The notes: generated from the letters alone by a model not told the origin. A DNA stretch of 64,000 bases from CAVTBX01 sp963733135 (GCA_963733135.1 CAVTBX010000008.1:186001-250000), one strand, 5' to 3'. Shown: positions 16,817 through 24,211, counted from the stretch's first letter. Program-made: numbers and translations.

Positions 16817-16911
16817 GTGGACTGAGTGTGGACTCTGCGCCGGGTGCTAGAGCGGCTTTTCCCTGCTCAGGAGCCTAATGCGGATGAGAGGACTTGAACC
16901 TCCACGGGGTT
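16817..16911. repeat. right attachment-site repeat
   Basis: The counterpart of 10581-10675: 35 identical bases (16877-16911), of which 16879-16911 form the 3' end of the tRNA-Leu gene, plus a weaker ungapped match leftwards to 16817. The outer part contains GTGGACTGAG followed by TGTGGACTC. Confidence 0.8.
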
Positions 16912-16962
16912 TCCCCCACACGGACCTGAACCGTGCGCGTCTACCAATTCCGCCACATCCGC
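16879..16962 (-). tRNA. tRNA-Leu(CAG)
   Basis: An 84-base tRNA on the minus strand. The acceptor stem GCGGATG pairs with CATCCGC, followed by discriminator A. The D-loop has GGAATTGGTAGACGC, the anticodon loop TTCAGGT gives anticodon CAG, a long variable arm (GTGGGGGAAACCCCG) marks class II, and the T-loop is GGTTCAAGTCC. CCA is not encoded. Its 3' third is duplicated at 10641-10675. Confidence 0.95.
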
Positions 16963-16997
16963 GGGCAGGGTCATCTTAGCCCGGTCGGCCTGGCCGG

Positions 16998-17237
16998 CTA
17001 GCGCCGGGACTTGCCGTCGCGCTCCTCTATGACCGGGAGGTCGTCGAGGTCACGCTGGACGCTTGCCGCGAAGTCGTCGTCCGTGGGCTCGACGACCTGG
17101 AGCCGGCTCTTGCGCCGGCGGCGACGGATGCTGGGCACACGCGGCGCACCCCCGAAACGCTCGGAGAGGCGCGGCCACTCGGCACCGAGGATGAGGAGCA
17201 CCGCGCAGACGATCAGGACGATCGCGAGGATCCCCAC
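16998..17237 (-). CDS. small single-pass membrane protein
   Basis: A 79-residue protein with one N-terminal helix (GILAIVLIVCAVLLILGAEW), a basic stretch IRRRRRKSR and an acidic DDDFAASVQRDLDDLP tail. The architecture, a short membrane anchor with a charged cytoplasmic tail, is common, but no family is recognised. It is the first gene outside the island, 35 bases from the tRNA 5' end. Confidence 0.55.
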   Translation of the reverse strand: MGILAIVLIVCAVLLILGAEWPRLSERFGGAPRVPSIRRRRRKSRLQVVEPTDDDFAASVQRDLDDLPVIEERDGKSRR

Positions 17238-17322
17238 AACCGCAGTCTAGATGTCGTGCTCGGTGTCCCGCGAGGCCATTCGGGGGGTATAGGGCCCCTG
17301 GCGCCGCGCCGATATCGAGGTC

Positions 17323-17490
17323 ATGTCACCGGACGTCCTGCCGGTCGTCGTCCCCGGCCTTACGTGGCTCACGCTCACCCGCGCCGTGCTCGTATCCGCG
17401 CAGATGCTCCCGCCGACCTGCCACCGCTGCGGCCGCCGGCTCGAGCGCCGCTACCTCGGCGAGCAGATCTGCGGCTGCGACAGAGCTTGA
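17323..17490 (+). CDS. small zinc-ribbon-like protein (55 aa)
   Basis: A 55-residue protein whose second half carries TCHRCGRRLERRYLGEQICG, that is C-x2-C followed 16 residues later by C-x-C: the layout of a small zinc ribbon. The N-terminal half is hydrophobic (VLPVVVPGLTWLTLTRAVLV). No other frame here is convincing. It converges on the DedA gene, 10 bases apart. The function is unknown. Confidence 0.5.
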   Translation: MSPDVLPVVVPGLTWLTLTRAVLVSAQMLPPTCHRCGRRLERRYLGEQICGCDRA

Positions 17491-17500
17491 GCTCGTCCTA

Positions 17501-18097
17501 CTAAGCCGTCGCGGTTCGCCGCTTCTTGAGCCAGCGGTAGAGCTCGATCGCGCCACTGACGGCCAGCGCGATGAAGAATGCGAGGGCGAACGCCTTCAGC
17601 GGGCTCTCCTCGAACGTCTTCCCTCCGAAGTATCCGAGCAGCGCGGCGTACGAGGCCCACGCGATGCCTGCGAGGATGTCGAAGAGGATGAAGCGGCGCC
17701 ACGGCATCTCGAGAATGCCGCAGGCAAGGGTGACCGCCGTCCTGCCTCCCGGGATGAAGCGTCCGACGATGATGAGATAGGGGCCGCGCTCCTTCACTTG
17801 GCTCTCGGCCCAGTCGATGCGCTTCCGTCGGTCGCCCTTGAAGAACCGCTCGACGATGCGGTCGCCCGCCAGTCTCCCGATCACGTAGGCGATGTTGTCG
17901 CCGAGGATGGCGCCCGCCGCGGCGGCTGGGATGACGAGCCAGATGACGAGGTCGCCTGTTCCGGCGAGAACCCCCGCGATGATCACCGAGGTCTCGCTCG
18001 GCACGATCGGGAAGATCACGTCCAGCGCGGAGATCAGGAAGAGGAATCCGTACGTCCAGGGCGAGTCCGAGATGTAGTCGGTGAGCGATTCGAGCAC
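17501..18097 (-). CDS. DedA family membrane protein
   Basis: A 198-residue membrane protein of the DedA/VTT superfamily, implicated in lipid carrier recycling and membrane homeostasis. The family signatures are visible: the re-entrant loop VIFPIVPSETSVIIAG near residue 28-43, a glycine-rich GAILGDNIAYVIGR, and the second re-entrant loop VGRFIPGGRTAVTLACG near 110-126 with its conserved arginine. The C-terminus ends in a final helix and a basic tail. The start is GTG at 18097. It is transcribed toward the F420 cluster's opposite end and is probably independent of it. Confidence 0.9.
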   Translation of the reverse strand: MLESLTDYISDSPWTYGFLFLISALDVIFPIVPSETSVIIAGVLAGTGDLVIWLVIPAAAAGAILGDNIAYVIGRLAGDRIVERFFKGDRRKRIDWAESQVKERGPYLIIVGRFIPGGRTAVTLACGILEMPWRRFILFDILAGIAWASYAALLGYFGGKTFEESPLKAFALAFFIALAVSGAIELYRWLKKRRTATA

Positions 18098-18106
18098 GGG
18101 TGGAGG

Positions 18107-18799
18107 CTAGGTGAAGAGGTCGAGCTCTCGGGGCATGACGAGGTCGCGCGCGCTCCCCTCTCCTGCCGCGAGCTCGAGGCCGCGCACCAGCGCAGCCGGG
18201 ATCCCGTCGGCCTTGCCCATGACGAGCCCGGCTGCGGACGCGATCTCGTCGGCCAGCGCGACGAGGGTCGTCTGCATCACGTAGCCGCGCCGATCGGCGG
18301 TGCCGCGGAGATCCAGGAGCGGCTCCAGCCCGGCGACGCCGATCGCGACCTCGACGGTGCCACGCCGCCAGGCCCGGCCGAACGAGTCGCTGACGATCAC
18401 CGCCGGGGCAACGCCGAAGCGCGGCTCTAGCGCGTCACGGAGCCGGCGGGCCGATGCGTCCGGATTCTCGGGGAGGAGCACGACCCACCCGTCGCCCGGC
18501 GTGTTCGAGCGGTCGACGCCGGCGCTCGCGCATACGAATCCGTGCCGGGTCTCGGCGATCACGAGGTCGCCGCGACGGCGCCTCACCGCCCGCGCCTCGC
18601 GGAGGATCGTCGCGACGTGATCGTCGGTCTGCTCGACGCGTCCCTCCGCCTTCGAGACGACCTTCTGAGCGACGACGACGACGTCGCCGGGCTCGAGGCC
18701 GCCGGCCCGGTCGATCGCGTCGCCGAGCAGCCCGCCGAGGTCGGCACCCGGCTCGACCTCGGGGATTCCGGTCAGCCCGAAGACCCGCAGGTCAGTCAT
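18107..18799 (-). CDS. cofE: coenzyme F420-0:L-glutamate ligase (CofE)
   Basis: Adds L-glutamate residues to F420-0 with GTP. The 230-residue protein has the CofE core: VVVVAQKVVSKAEGR near residue 40, SAGVDRSNTPGDGW, SDSFGRAWRRG and VAIGVAGLEPLLDLRG. Mycobacterial FbiB carries an extra C-terminal FMN reductase domain; it is absent here and the protein stops right after the ligase domain. The ATG at 18799 lies inside the end of npdG (8-base overlap), so it is coupled to that gene. Last gene of the leftward cofD-npdG-cofE operon. Confidence 0.93.
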   Translation of the reverse strand: MTDLRVFGLTGIPEVEPGADLGGLLGDAIDRAGGLEPGDVVVVAQKVVSKAEGRVEQTDDHVATILREARAVRRRRGDLVIAETRHGFVCASAGVDRSNTPGDGWVVLLPENPDASARRLRDALEPRFGVAPAVIVSDSFGRAWRRGTVEVAIGVAGLEPLLDLRGTADRRGYVMQTTLVALADEIASAAGLVMGKADGIPAALVRGLELAAGEGSARDLVMPRELDLFT

Positions 18800-19391
18800 C
18801 AAGGCCGGTGATCCGAACGCCGCTCGAGACCTTGTAGCGCCGGTTCACGTGGAGGAGAACGACAGTGAGCGGCTCGAGCCAGCGGGCCACCCGGAGCGGG
18901 CCCGCATCGACCGCGCGGCCCTCGACGAGACTCTGCGCAAGCCCGGCGACGATCGCCTTCGCTTCCGCATCGTCGCCGCAGAGAATCACGTCCTCGTCGA
19001 GCGGATGGTCGAGCCGCGCGAGCGCCCGGGCACTAACCGTGTGGAAGCCCGCTACGACGGTCGAAGCCGGCATCGCCTCTTGCAGGGTCTCGGCGAGCGA
19101 GAGCTCGGCGGCCTCGACGGTCGGCTGGCCGTCGCGGAAGACGACCGGCGTCGCGACGCTGACGACGATCTTGTCCTCGAGGCGTTCGGCGATTCCCTCC
19201 GCGGTCGACTCGACCGCGCCGGGCGGGACGCAGATGAAGACGAGCTCGGCGCGCGCACACGCAACGGTGTTCGGGACGAGCTCGCCCTGCGGGTTCCTGC
19301 TCCCGAGCAGAACCTCGTGCCCAACGGCGCGCAACCGCTGGCCGAGGCCGCGACCGAAGTCGCCGCTCCCACCGACCATCCCGATGATCAC
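18792..19391 (-). CDS. npdG: NADPH-dependent F420 reductase
   Basis: Moves hydride between NADPH and F420. The 199-residue protein has the N-terminal Rossmann motif IGMVGGSGDFGRGLG, LLGSRNPQG at the end of the second strand where the NADPH phosphate is bound, and the VVAGFHTVSA region of Fno/NpdG. The C-terminal LEPLTVVLLHVNRRYK helix is family-typical. The GTG start overlaps the cofD stop (GTGA). Its place between cofD and cofE makes the operon both build and reduce the cofactor. Confidence 0.9.
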   Translation of the reverse strand: MIIGMVGGSGDFGRGLGQRLRAVGHEVLLGSRNPQGELVPNTVACARAELVFICVPPGAVESTAEGIAERLEDKIVVSVATPVVFRDGQPTVEAAELSLAETLQEAMPASTVVAGFHTVSARALARLDHPLDEDVILCGDDAEAKAIVAGLAQSLVEGRAVDAGPLRVARWLEPLTVVLLHVNRRYKVSSGVRITGLDD

Positions 19392-20299
19392 CGCAGCGCC
19401 TCGAGAATCGCTGTCCCCACCTCCGCCCGCGAATCGGGCTCCACCATAACGACGGGCGCGACGACCGCTCCCGGGATCGCGGATGCGAGCTCCGCGTCAG
19501 CCGGGTCGAGGACGAAGGCCGAGACGAGATCGCCGTAGTAGTCGGAGACTCCGCGCGCGCTCCGCTCGAAGCCGAGGGACTCGAGCATGTCGGCGAGCGG
19601 CCCGCGGAGCGCGACGCCGCCGACGATCGGCGAGACGGCGGCGACTCGCCGCGCGGCGAGGGCCGCTCGGACCCCCTGGATGGCCAGGATCGGGCCGACG
19701 GAGACGAACGGGTTCGAGGGGGCGATGACGACGAGGTCTGCGTCCCGGATCGCGTCAAGGACGCCGAGCACAGGTCTCCCTTCGCCCCTGTACGCGACGC
19801 CGAGGACGCGGTCGGCGTGCCGGCGGCGGACGAACCACGTTTGGAAGTCAAACTCGCCCGCGTCGGTCAGGACGAAGGTGCGGAGATCGCCGTCGGTCGC
19901 CGGGAGAAGACGCACTCCGACGCCGAGCCGCTCGGCCAGGCGGGCCGTCACGGCCGAGAGCGGCTCCCCTGCGCGTAGGGCAGCAGTGCGGACAAGGTGG
20001 AGGCCGATGTCGCGGTCGCCGAGCGTGAACCAGCTTTCCGCGCCGAGGGCCTCGGCCGTCGCGCGCGCCGAGTATGTCTCGTCTCGGACGCCCCAGCCGC
20101 GGTCGTCGTCCAGGAGTCCGGCGAGGGTGTAGAGGACGGTGTCGAGATCCGGCGAGATGTGGAGGCCGAGGAACTCGAGATCGTCGCCGACGTTCACGAT
20201 CGCCGTGACCCGATCGGGGCCGAGCGCTCGGGTGAACGCGTCGACGAGCCGCGAGCCGCCGAGCCCGCCTGCGAGCACCGTGATGGTCTGGGGAGGCAC
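19388..20299 (-). CDS. cofD: 2-phospho-L-lactate (or phosphoenolpyruvyl) transferase CofD
   Basis: Transfers the activated three-carbon phospho-unit to the deazaflavin FO, giving F420-0 or dehydro-F420-0. The 303-residue protein begins ITVLAGGLGGSRLVDAF, the classic CofD N-terminus, and contains IVNVGDDLEFLGLHISPDLD, the DDRGWGVRDE segment and VVIAPSNPFVSVGPILA. The start is a GTG at 20299; an in-frame extension further upstream overlaps cofC and is not protein-like. The gene starts only 21 bases from the divergent cofC start. Confidence 0.93.
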   Translation of the reverse strand: MPPQTITVLAGGLGGSRLVDAFTRALGPDRVTAIVNVGDDLEFLGLHISPDLDTVLYTLAGLLDDDRGWGVRDETYSARATAEALGAESWFTLGDRDIGLHLVRTAALRAGEPLSAVTARLAERLGVGVRLLPATDGDLRTFVLTDAGEFDFQTWFVRRRHADRVLGVAYRGEGRPVLGVLDAIRDADLVVIAPSNPFVSVGPILAIQGVRAALAARRVAAVSPIVGGVALRGPLADMLESLGFERSARGVSDYYGDLVSAFVLDPADAELASAIPGAVVAPVVMVEPDSRAEVGTAILEALR

Positions 20300-20320
20300 G
20301 CTCCAGAGCGTCGCATACGT

Positions 20321-20902
20321 ATGCTCCCGAGCGTGCTCGCAGTCGTTCCGGTCAAGGCGCTCGACGGGGCGAAGACGCGCCTCGCGCCGCAGCTCGGGCC
20401 GGACGAGCGAGCAGCCCTCGTCCGCCGGATGCTGGCGGATGTTCTCGCCGCCTGTGAGGCAAGCGAGGCCGTCCAGGTGACGCTCGTCGTGACACCTCAA
20501 GCCGAGCTGGCTCCGCCGGGCGTCGACGTGCTCGTCGACGCCGGCGAGGGCCAGGCGGCCGCGATCGCCGCCGCGCTCCGTGACCCGCGCGCGCGAGACG
20601 GCGCTCTCGTCGTCATGGCTGACTGCGCTCTGGCGACCCCGCAAGCACTCGACCGGCTCGCGGCTGCGGCTCGGCCGGTTGCGCTCGCGCCTGCGTCGGA
20701 CGGCGGCTTGAACGCGCTCGCCCTACGGGATCCCGCGGCTTTCGAGCCGGTGTTCGGCGTGCCGGACGCGGCTGCGCTTACCGCGGCCAGAGCTCGTGGC
20801 GCCGGCCTGGAACCGGCCGTCCTCGACGAGCCGGCGCTCGCCCTCGACATCGACGAGCCCGACGACCTGCGGCGGCTTCCCGAGCTCCAGGCCTGCGCGT
20901 GA
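20321..20902 (+). CDS. cofC: 2-phospho-L-lactate guanylyltransferase-like (CofC/FbiD)
   Basis: Activates 2-phospholactate, or phosphoenolpyruvate in actinobacteria, with GTP for CofD. The 193-residue nucleotidyltransferase has VVPVKALDGAKTRLAPQLG near the N-terminus, VVMADCALATPQALDRL in the metal-binding region, PASDGGLNALAL, and ALDIDEPDDLRRL at the end. The ATG at 20321 is taken; a GTG four codons later is equally near the family start. The TGA at 20900 overlaps a GTG at 20899 that would begin fbiC in another frame (see the fbiC entry). Confidence 0.9.
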   Translation: MLPSVLAVVPVKALDGAKTRLAPQLGPDERAALVRRMLADVLAACEASEAVQVTLVVTPQAELAPPGVDVLVDAGEGQAAAIAAALRDPRARDGALVVMADCALATPQALDRLAAAARPVALAPASDGGLNALALRDPAAFEPVFGVPDAAALTAARARGAGLEPAVLDEPALALDIDEPDDLRRLPELQACA

Positions 20903-20977
20903 CGGCCGCAGAGCTCCTCTCGGCTCCGCTCGACGAGCTGCTCACCGAGGCCAGGGCGCCGCCGACGCTCACGGGTC

Positions 20978-23374
20978 GTGACGTACTCACCGAAGGTCTT
21001 CATCCCGCTGACCCAACTCTGCCGTGACGTCTGCCACTACTGCACCTTCGCGCGACCGCCGCGTCGTGACGAACGGGCCTACCTCCGGCCGGACGAGGTG
21101 CTGGACATCGCACGGGCCGGCGCAGCGCACGGCTGTCACGAGGCGCTCTTCACGCTGGGCGACAAGCCCGAGCTGCGCTATCGCGTCGCGCGCGAGGAGC
21201 TCTCGGAGCTCGGATACCGGTCGACGATCGAGTACCTGGCGGCCATGTGCCGCCTCGTCCTCGACGAGACCGGGCTCCTGCCGCACCCGAATCCGGGTGT
21301 GATGTCCATCGAAGAGCTCGCGCTGCTTCGGACGGTTTCGGCCTCGCAGGGGATCATGTTGGAGACCGCCTCAGAGCGCCTCTCCGAGCGCGGCCTCCCC
21401 CACTTCGGCTCGCCCGACAAGGTGCCGGCGCGTCGGCTCGAGACGATCGACGCGGCGGGCCGCCTCGGGATTCCGTTCACGACCGGGATTCTGATCGGGA
21501 TCGGCGAGACCCATGCTGAGCGGCTCGAGGCGTTGCTCGCAATCCGAGAGCTCCACGAGCGGCACGGCCACATCCAGGAGGTCATCGTCCAGAACTTCCG
21601 GGCGAAGGCGGGGACGAAAATGGCCGAGCATCCGGAGCCCGCGCTCGACGACCTGCTCTGGAGCGCCGCGGCCGCGCGGCTCCTGCTTCCGGCCGAAGTG
21701 ACAGTGCAGGTGCCACCGAACCTTTCCTACGACGATTTTCCGCGCCTGCTCGACGCTGGGATCGACGACTGGGGCGGCATCTCGCCGGTGACGGTCGACC
21801 ACGTGAACCCGGAGGCACCGTGGCCTGAGATCGACCGGTTGCGCAGGGCGACCGAGGCCGCCGGTCTCGAGCTCGCGGCCCGGCTTCCGCTTCACCCCAG
21901 GTATGCGACCGACCTCGACCGCTGGTCCGACCCCGCCGTCGCCCCCAAGATCGTGCGCCACTCGGACGCCGAAGGCCTGGCCCGAACGGACGCCTGGTCA
22001 GCGGGAGCCACGTCCCCCCTACCTAGCAACAGACTGTTACTAGGTTCGGTACGAACGGAGCTCCCTGCTGAAAAGAACCTTTCGGTCGAGTCGAACGCCG
22101 GTGAGAACGGAGCTAGTAACAGTCTGTTACAAGGCTGGACGCGGCCAGCCGGGCCCGTGGGGACTGCGCTCAGGAGGGCGGCTCAGGGGGAGGAGCTCGA
22201 CGAGGGGGACGTGACGACGCTCTTCTCGGCGCGCGGCCGCGACCTCCTCGCTCTGATCGACGCGGCGGATCGGCTCCGGCGGGACGTCAACGGCGACGCG
22301 GTCTCCTACGTCGTCACGCGGAACGTCAACTACACGAATGTCTGCTACTTCCGCTGCGGGTTCTGCGCGTTCTCGAAGGGCAAGCTGGCCGCGAACCTCC
22401 GCGGGGCGCCTTACCTCGTGCCGGTCGACGAGATCGTGCGCCGCGCGCATGAGGCCTGGGATCGCGGTGCCGTCGAGATCTGCCTCCAGGGCGGCATCCA
22501 CCCCGCCTTCACGGGCGAGACGTACATCGAGATCTGCGGCGCGGTCAAGCGTGAGCTGCCCGACCTGCACGTCCATGCGTTCTCCGCGCTCGAGATCTGG
22601 CAGGGGGCCGAGACCATCGGCCTCCCGCTCCCCGACTACCTGTCGCATCTTCGAGACGTCGGGCTCGCTTCGCTCCCCGGCACCGCGGCCGAGATCCTCG
22701 ACGACGAAGTGCGCGCCGTCATCTGCCCCGACAAGGTCACGACCGCGCAGTGGCTCGAGGTGCACGACTCCGCGCACCGGCTCGGTCTTCGCTCGACGAC
22801 GACGATCATGTTCGGCTCCGTCGAGGGCCCGCGCTCGTGGGCACGCCACCTGATCGCCCTTCGAGAACAGCAGAAGCTGACCGGCGGCTTCACCGAGTTC
22901 GTGCCGCTCCCGTTCGTCCACATGGAGGCGCCGATCTACCTCAAGGGGCACGCACGGCCTGGGCCGACCTTCCGGGAGGCGATTCTCATGCACGCCGTCG
23001 CCCGGCTCGCGCTTCACCCCTGGATCACGAACATCCAGGCGTCCTGGGTAAAGCTCGGCGTCGAGGGCGCCCAGGCAGTGCTCCGGGCCGGCGCCAACGA
23101 CCTCGGCGGTACGCTCATGAACGAGTCGATCTCACGCGCGGCCGGCGCGGCCCACGGCCAGGAGATGCCGCCGGAGCGAATGGAGGCCGCGATCCGGGCA
23201 ATCGGCCGCGAACCGCGTCAGCGCACGACGCTCTACGGCGACGCGCCCTCGGAACGCGTTCGAGCGTCTTTCGGAGCACCGCCCCTCGTCGAGCCTGAGA
23301 ACCCAAGCGTCAACGACGCGGGCCTCCGGCGACCCGAGCGACGGCTCGTCAGGCCCGGCCTAGCCGCGCGTTAG
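20978..23374 (+). CDS. fbiC: fused FO synthase (CofG-CofH), FbiC
   Basis: Makes the deazaflavin FO from tyrosine and the flavin precursor ribityl-uracil using two radical-SAM centres. The CofG half has CRDVCHYCTFA near residue 15 (C-x3-C-x2-C) and GILIGIGET; the CofH half has CYFRCGFCAFS (same spacing) and LQGGIHP. At 798 residues it is a little short: the family has an N-terminal helix before TYSPKVF. That helix is readable in another frame, starting at the GTG at 20899 (AELLSAPLDELLTEARAPPT), offset by one base, so a one-base insertion or a +1 shift near 20970 is likely. The linker between halves holds two copies of a palindromic repeat. It overlaps the convergent HIRAN gene by 15 bases. 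Confidence 0.92.
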   Translation: MTYSPKVFIPLTQLCRDVCHYCTFARPPRRDERAYLRPDEVLDIARAGAAHGCHEALFTLGDKPELRYRVAREELSELGYRSTIEYLAAMCRLVLDETGLLPHPNPGVMSIEELALLRTVSASQGIMLETASERLSERGLPHFGSPDKVPARRLETIDAAGRLGIPFTTGILIGIGETHAERLEALLAIRELHERHGHIQEVIVQNFRAKAGTKMAEHPEPALDDLLWSAAAARLLLPAEVTVQVPPNLSYDDFPRLLDAGIDDWGGISPVTVDHVNPEAPWPEIDRLRRATEAAGLELAARLPLHPRYATDLDRWSDPAVAPKIVRHSDAEGLARTDAWSAGATSPLPSNRLLLGSVRTELPAEKNLSVESNAGENGASNSLLQGWTRPAGPVGTALRRAAQGEELDEGDVTTLFSARGRDLLALIDAADRLRRDVNGDAVSYVVTRNVNYTNVCYFRCGFCAFSKGKLAANLRGAPYLVPVDEIVRRAHEAWDRGAVEICLQGGIHPAFTGETYIEICGAVKRELPDLHVHAFSALEIWQGAETIGLPLPDYLSHLRDVGLASLPGTAAEILDDEVRAVICPDKVTTAQWLEVHDSAHRLGLRSTTTIMFGSVEGPRSWARHLIALREQQKLTGGFTEFVPLPFVHMEAPIYLKGHARPGPTFREAILMHAVARLALHPWITNIQASWVKLGVEGAQAVLRAGANDLGGTLMNESISRAAGAAHGQEMPPERMEAAIRAIGREPRQRTTLYGDAPSERVRASFGAPPLVEPENPSVNDAGLRRPERRLVRPGLAAR
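22022..22044. repeat. palindromic element, family A, copy 1 (in fbiC linker)
   Basis: Left arm CCTAGCAACAG, centre A, right arm CTGTTACTAGG, one mismatch between arms. It lies in the fbiC linker and is read as PSNRLLLG. Preceded by a run of C (CCCCCCTA). Confidence 0.85.
22113..22134. repeat. palindromic element, family A, copy 2 (in fbiC linker)
   Basis: Left arm CTAGTAACAG, centre T, right arm CTGTTACAAGG. It is read in the fbiC frame as ASNSLLQG, the same frame as the other copies. It begins 91 bases after copy 1. Short direct repeats (GAACGGAGCT at 22053 and 22105) lie between the two. Confidence 0.85.
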
Positions 23375-23881
23375 AGCGGGCGGGCGCTCCGCTAGCAGCT
23401 CGGCGGGCGCGAGGACGATCCGCAGCCCGTAGCGACGCCTGTCCGAGCTCCTCCACTCCCAGAGCGCAATCACCTCGAGGCTCTCTGACTCGAGAAGCCG
23501 CTTTCCGATCGAGGCAGCCTGGTCGCGTGGCACGTAGCCGGCCTGGGCGGTTCCGTCGAGGGCCCAGACGCCGATCGCGTTCGGATCGTGGGGATTCCCA
23601 GGCTCGTGCCGAAGGAGGAGCGGCGAGCCGGGCGCGAAGCCCGGATCCTGGAGCTCGTCGAGGCGGTACGACGTTCCCGCCACCTTGACGACCTCGACGC
23701 CGGCCTCGGCGAGTCGGGAGCTCGTCCACGCGAGCGATCGCTCTCCGTCCCGAAGCGTGTACCCACGGCCCTCGACGGGATCGCCCGCCTCGCCGGTGAA
23801 GCCCCAGTCGTGGCGCTCGAACGTGAGCCGGAGCGGAGTCGCCCGCCGAGCCTTGGCCTCGCGCGCTTGGCTGAAGCTCAT
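23360..23881 (-). CDS. HIRAN-domain protein
   Basis: A 173-residue protein whose C-terminal two thirds form a HIRAN domain, a DNA-end-binding module found in HLTF/Rad5 helicases and as a stand-alone protein in bacteria. The order is VEVVKVAGTSYRLDELQDPG, then LLRHEPGNPHDPNAIGVWAL and AGYVPRDQAASIGKRLLES. The EP-NPHDPNAI block is the family signature. The N-terminal 60 residues (TFERHDWGFTGEAGDP) are not recognised. It converges with fbiC, overlapping by 15 bases. A DNA-repair role is inference. Confidence 0.85.
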   Translation of the reverse strand: MSFSQAREAKARRATPLRLTFERHDWGFTGEAGDPVEGRGYTLRDGERSLAWTSSRLAEAGVEVVKVAGTSYRLDELQDPGFAPGSPLLLRHEPGNPHDPNAIGVWALDGTAQAGYVPRDQAASIGKRLLESESLEVIALWEWRSSDRRRYGLRIVLAPAELLAERPPALTRG

Positions 23882-23897
23882 AGCGAAACGCTAGCGC

Positions 23898-23971
23898 GGG
23901 CGAGGCATGCCTCGCCCCTACGAAACACGCGGGCCGACCACCCGTCGCCGCGGGCGGGATGAATCCCGCCC
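23898..23971. repeat. pair of hairpin repeats sharing a GGGCGRG...CYCGCCCCTAC frame
   Basis: A perfect 20-base palindrome at 23898-23917 (arms GGGCGAGGCA / TGCCTCGCCC) and a hairpin at 23952-23971 (GGGCGGGAT, loop GA, ATCCCGCCC). Both are followed by CTAC and preceded by CGC. They lie between two leftward genes and could terminate transcription; the shared frame with different tips suggests an interspersed repeat family. Confidence 0.7.
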
Positions 23972-23992
23972 CTACACCAGCCCGTCGGCCCG

Positions 23993-24163
23993 CTAGTACC
24001 AGCGGCCGCGGGCGAAGCCCCCGAAGGCGATGAGGCCGAGCAGGATGATGATGAGCCCAATCCAGAAGCTCCAGATCAGCATCACGATGATCCCGAGTAC
24101 CACGATGATGCCTCCGACCGTGATACCGGCACCCGGCCCGTAGCGACGCTCTGGTGTTGCCAC
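23993..24163 (-). CDS. small membrane protein (56 aa)
   Basis: A GTG at 24163 behind AAGGAGG (five-base gap), a very good translation signal. The 56-residue product has two close hydrophobic stretches (GGIIVVLGIIVMLIWSF and IGLIIILLGLIAFGGF) and ends FARGRWY. Small glycine-rich membrane proteins of this kind are common in actinobacteria without known function. It was missed by length filters but the site and composition are convincing. Confidence 0.65.
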   Translation of the reverse strand: MATPERRYGPGAGITVGGIIVVLGIIVMLIWSFWIGLIIILLGLIAFGGFARGRWY

Positions 24164-24211
24164 CTCTGCCTCCTTGTGTGGGGTTCCTCGTTGTACCCGA
24201 GGCCGCGGACG

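Larger units (their letters stand above)
10641..16911. mobile_element. probable genomic island integrated at tRNA-Leu(CAG), integrase lost
   Basis: The tRNA-Leu gene on the minus strand has its 3' end at 16879, and the segment from there leftwards to the 35-bp copy at 10641 is 6236 bp. Direction and geometry fit integration at a tRNA 3' half, where the element reconstitutes the tRNA and leaves a fragment at the far end. The cargo is small, mostly hypothetical genes with many short frames and poor packing, unlike the tight operons outside. I found no integrase, excisionase or replication gene, so the element is probably a decayed remnant, or one mobilised in trans. Confidence 0.7.

Noticed and set aside
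22022..22134. The CTGTTA/TAACAG palindromes considered as regulator-binding operators
   Set aside because: All three copies lie deep inside genes and in one reading frame, not near starts. A dispersed coding repeat explains them better.
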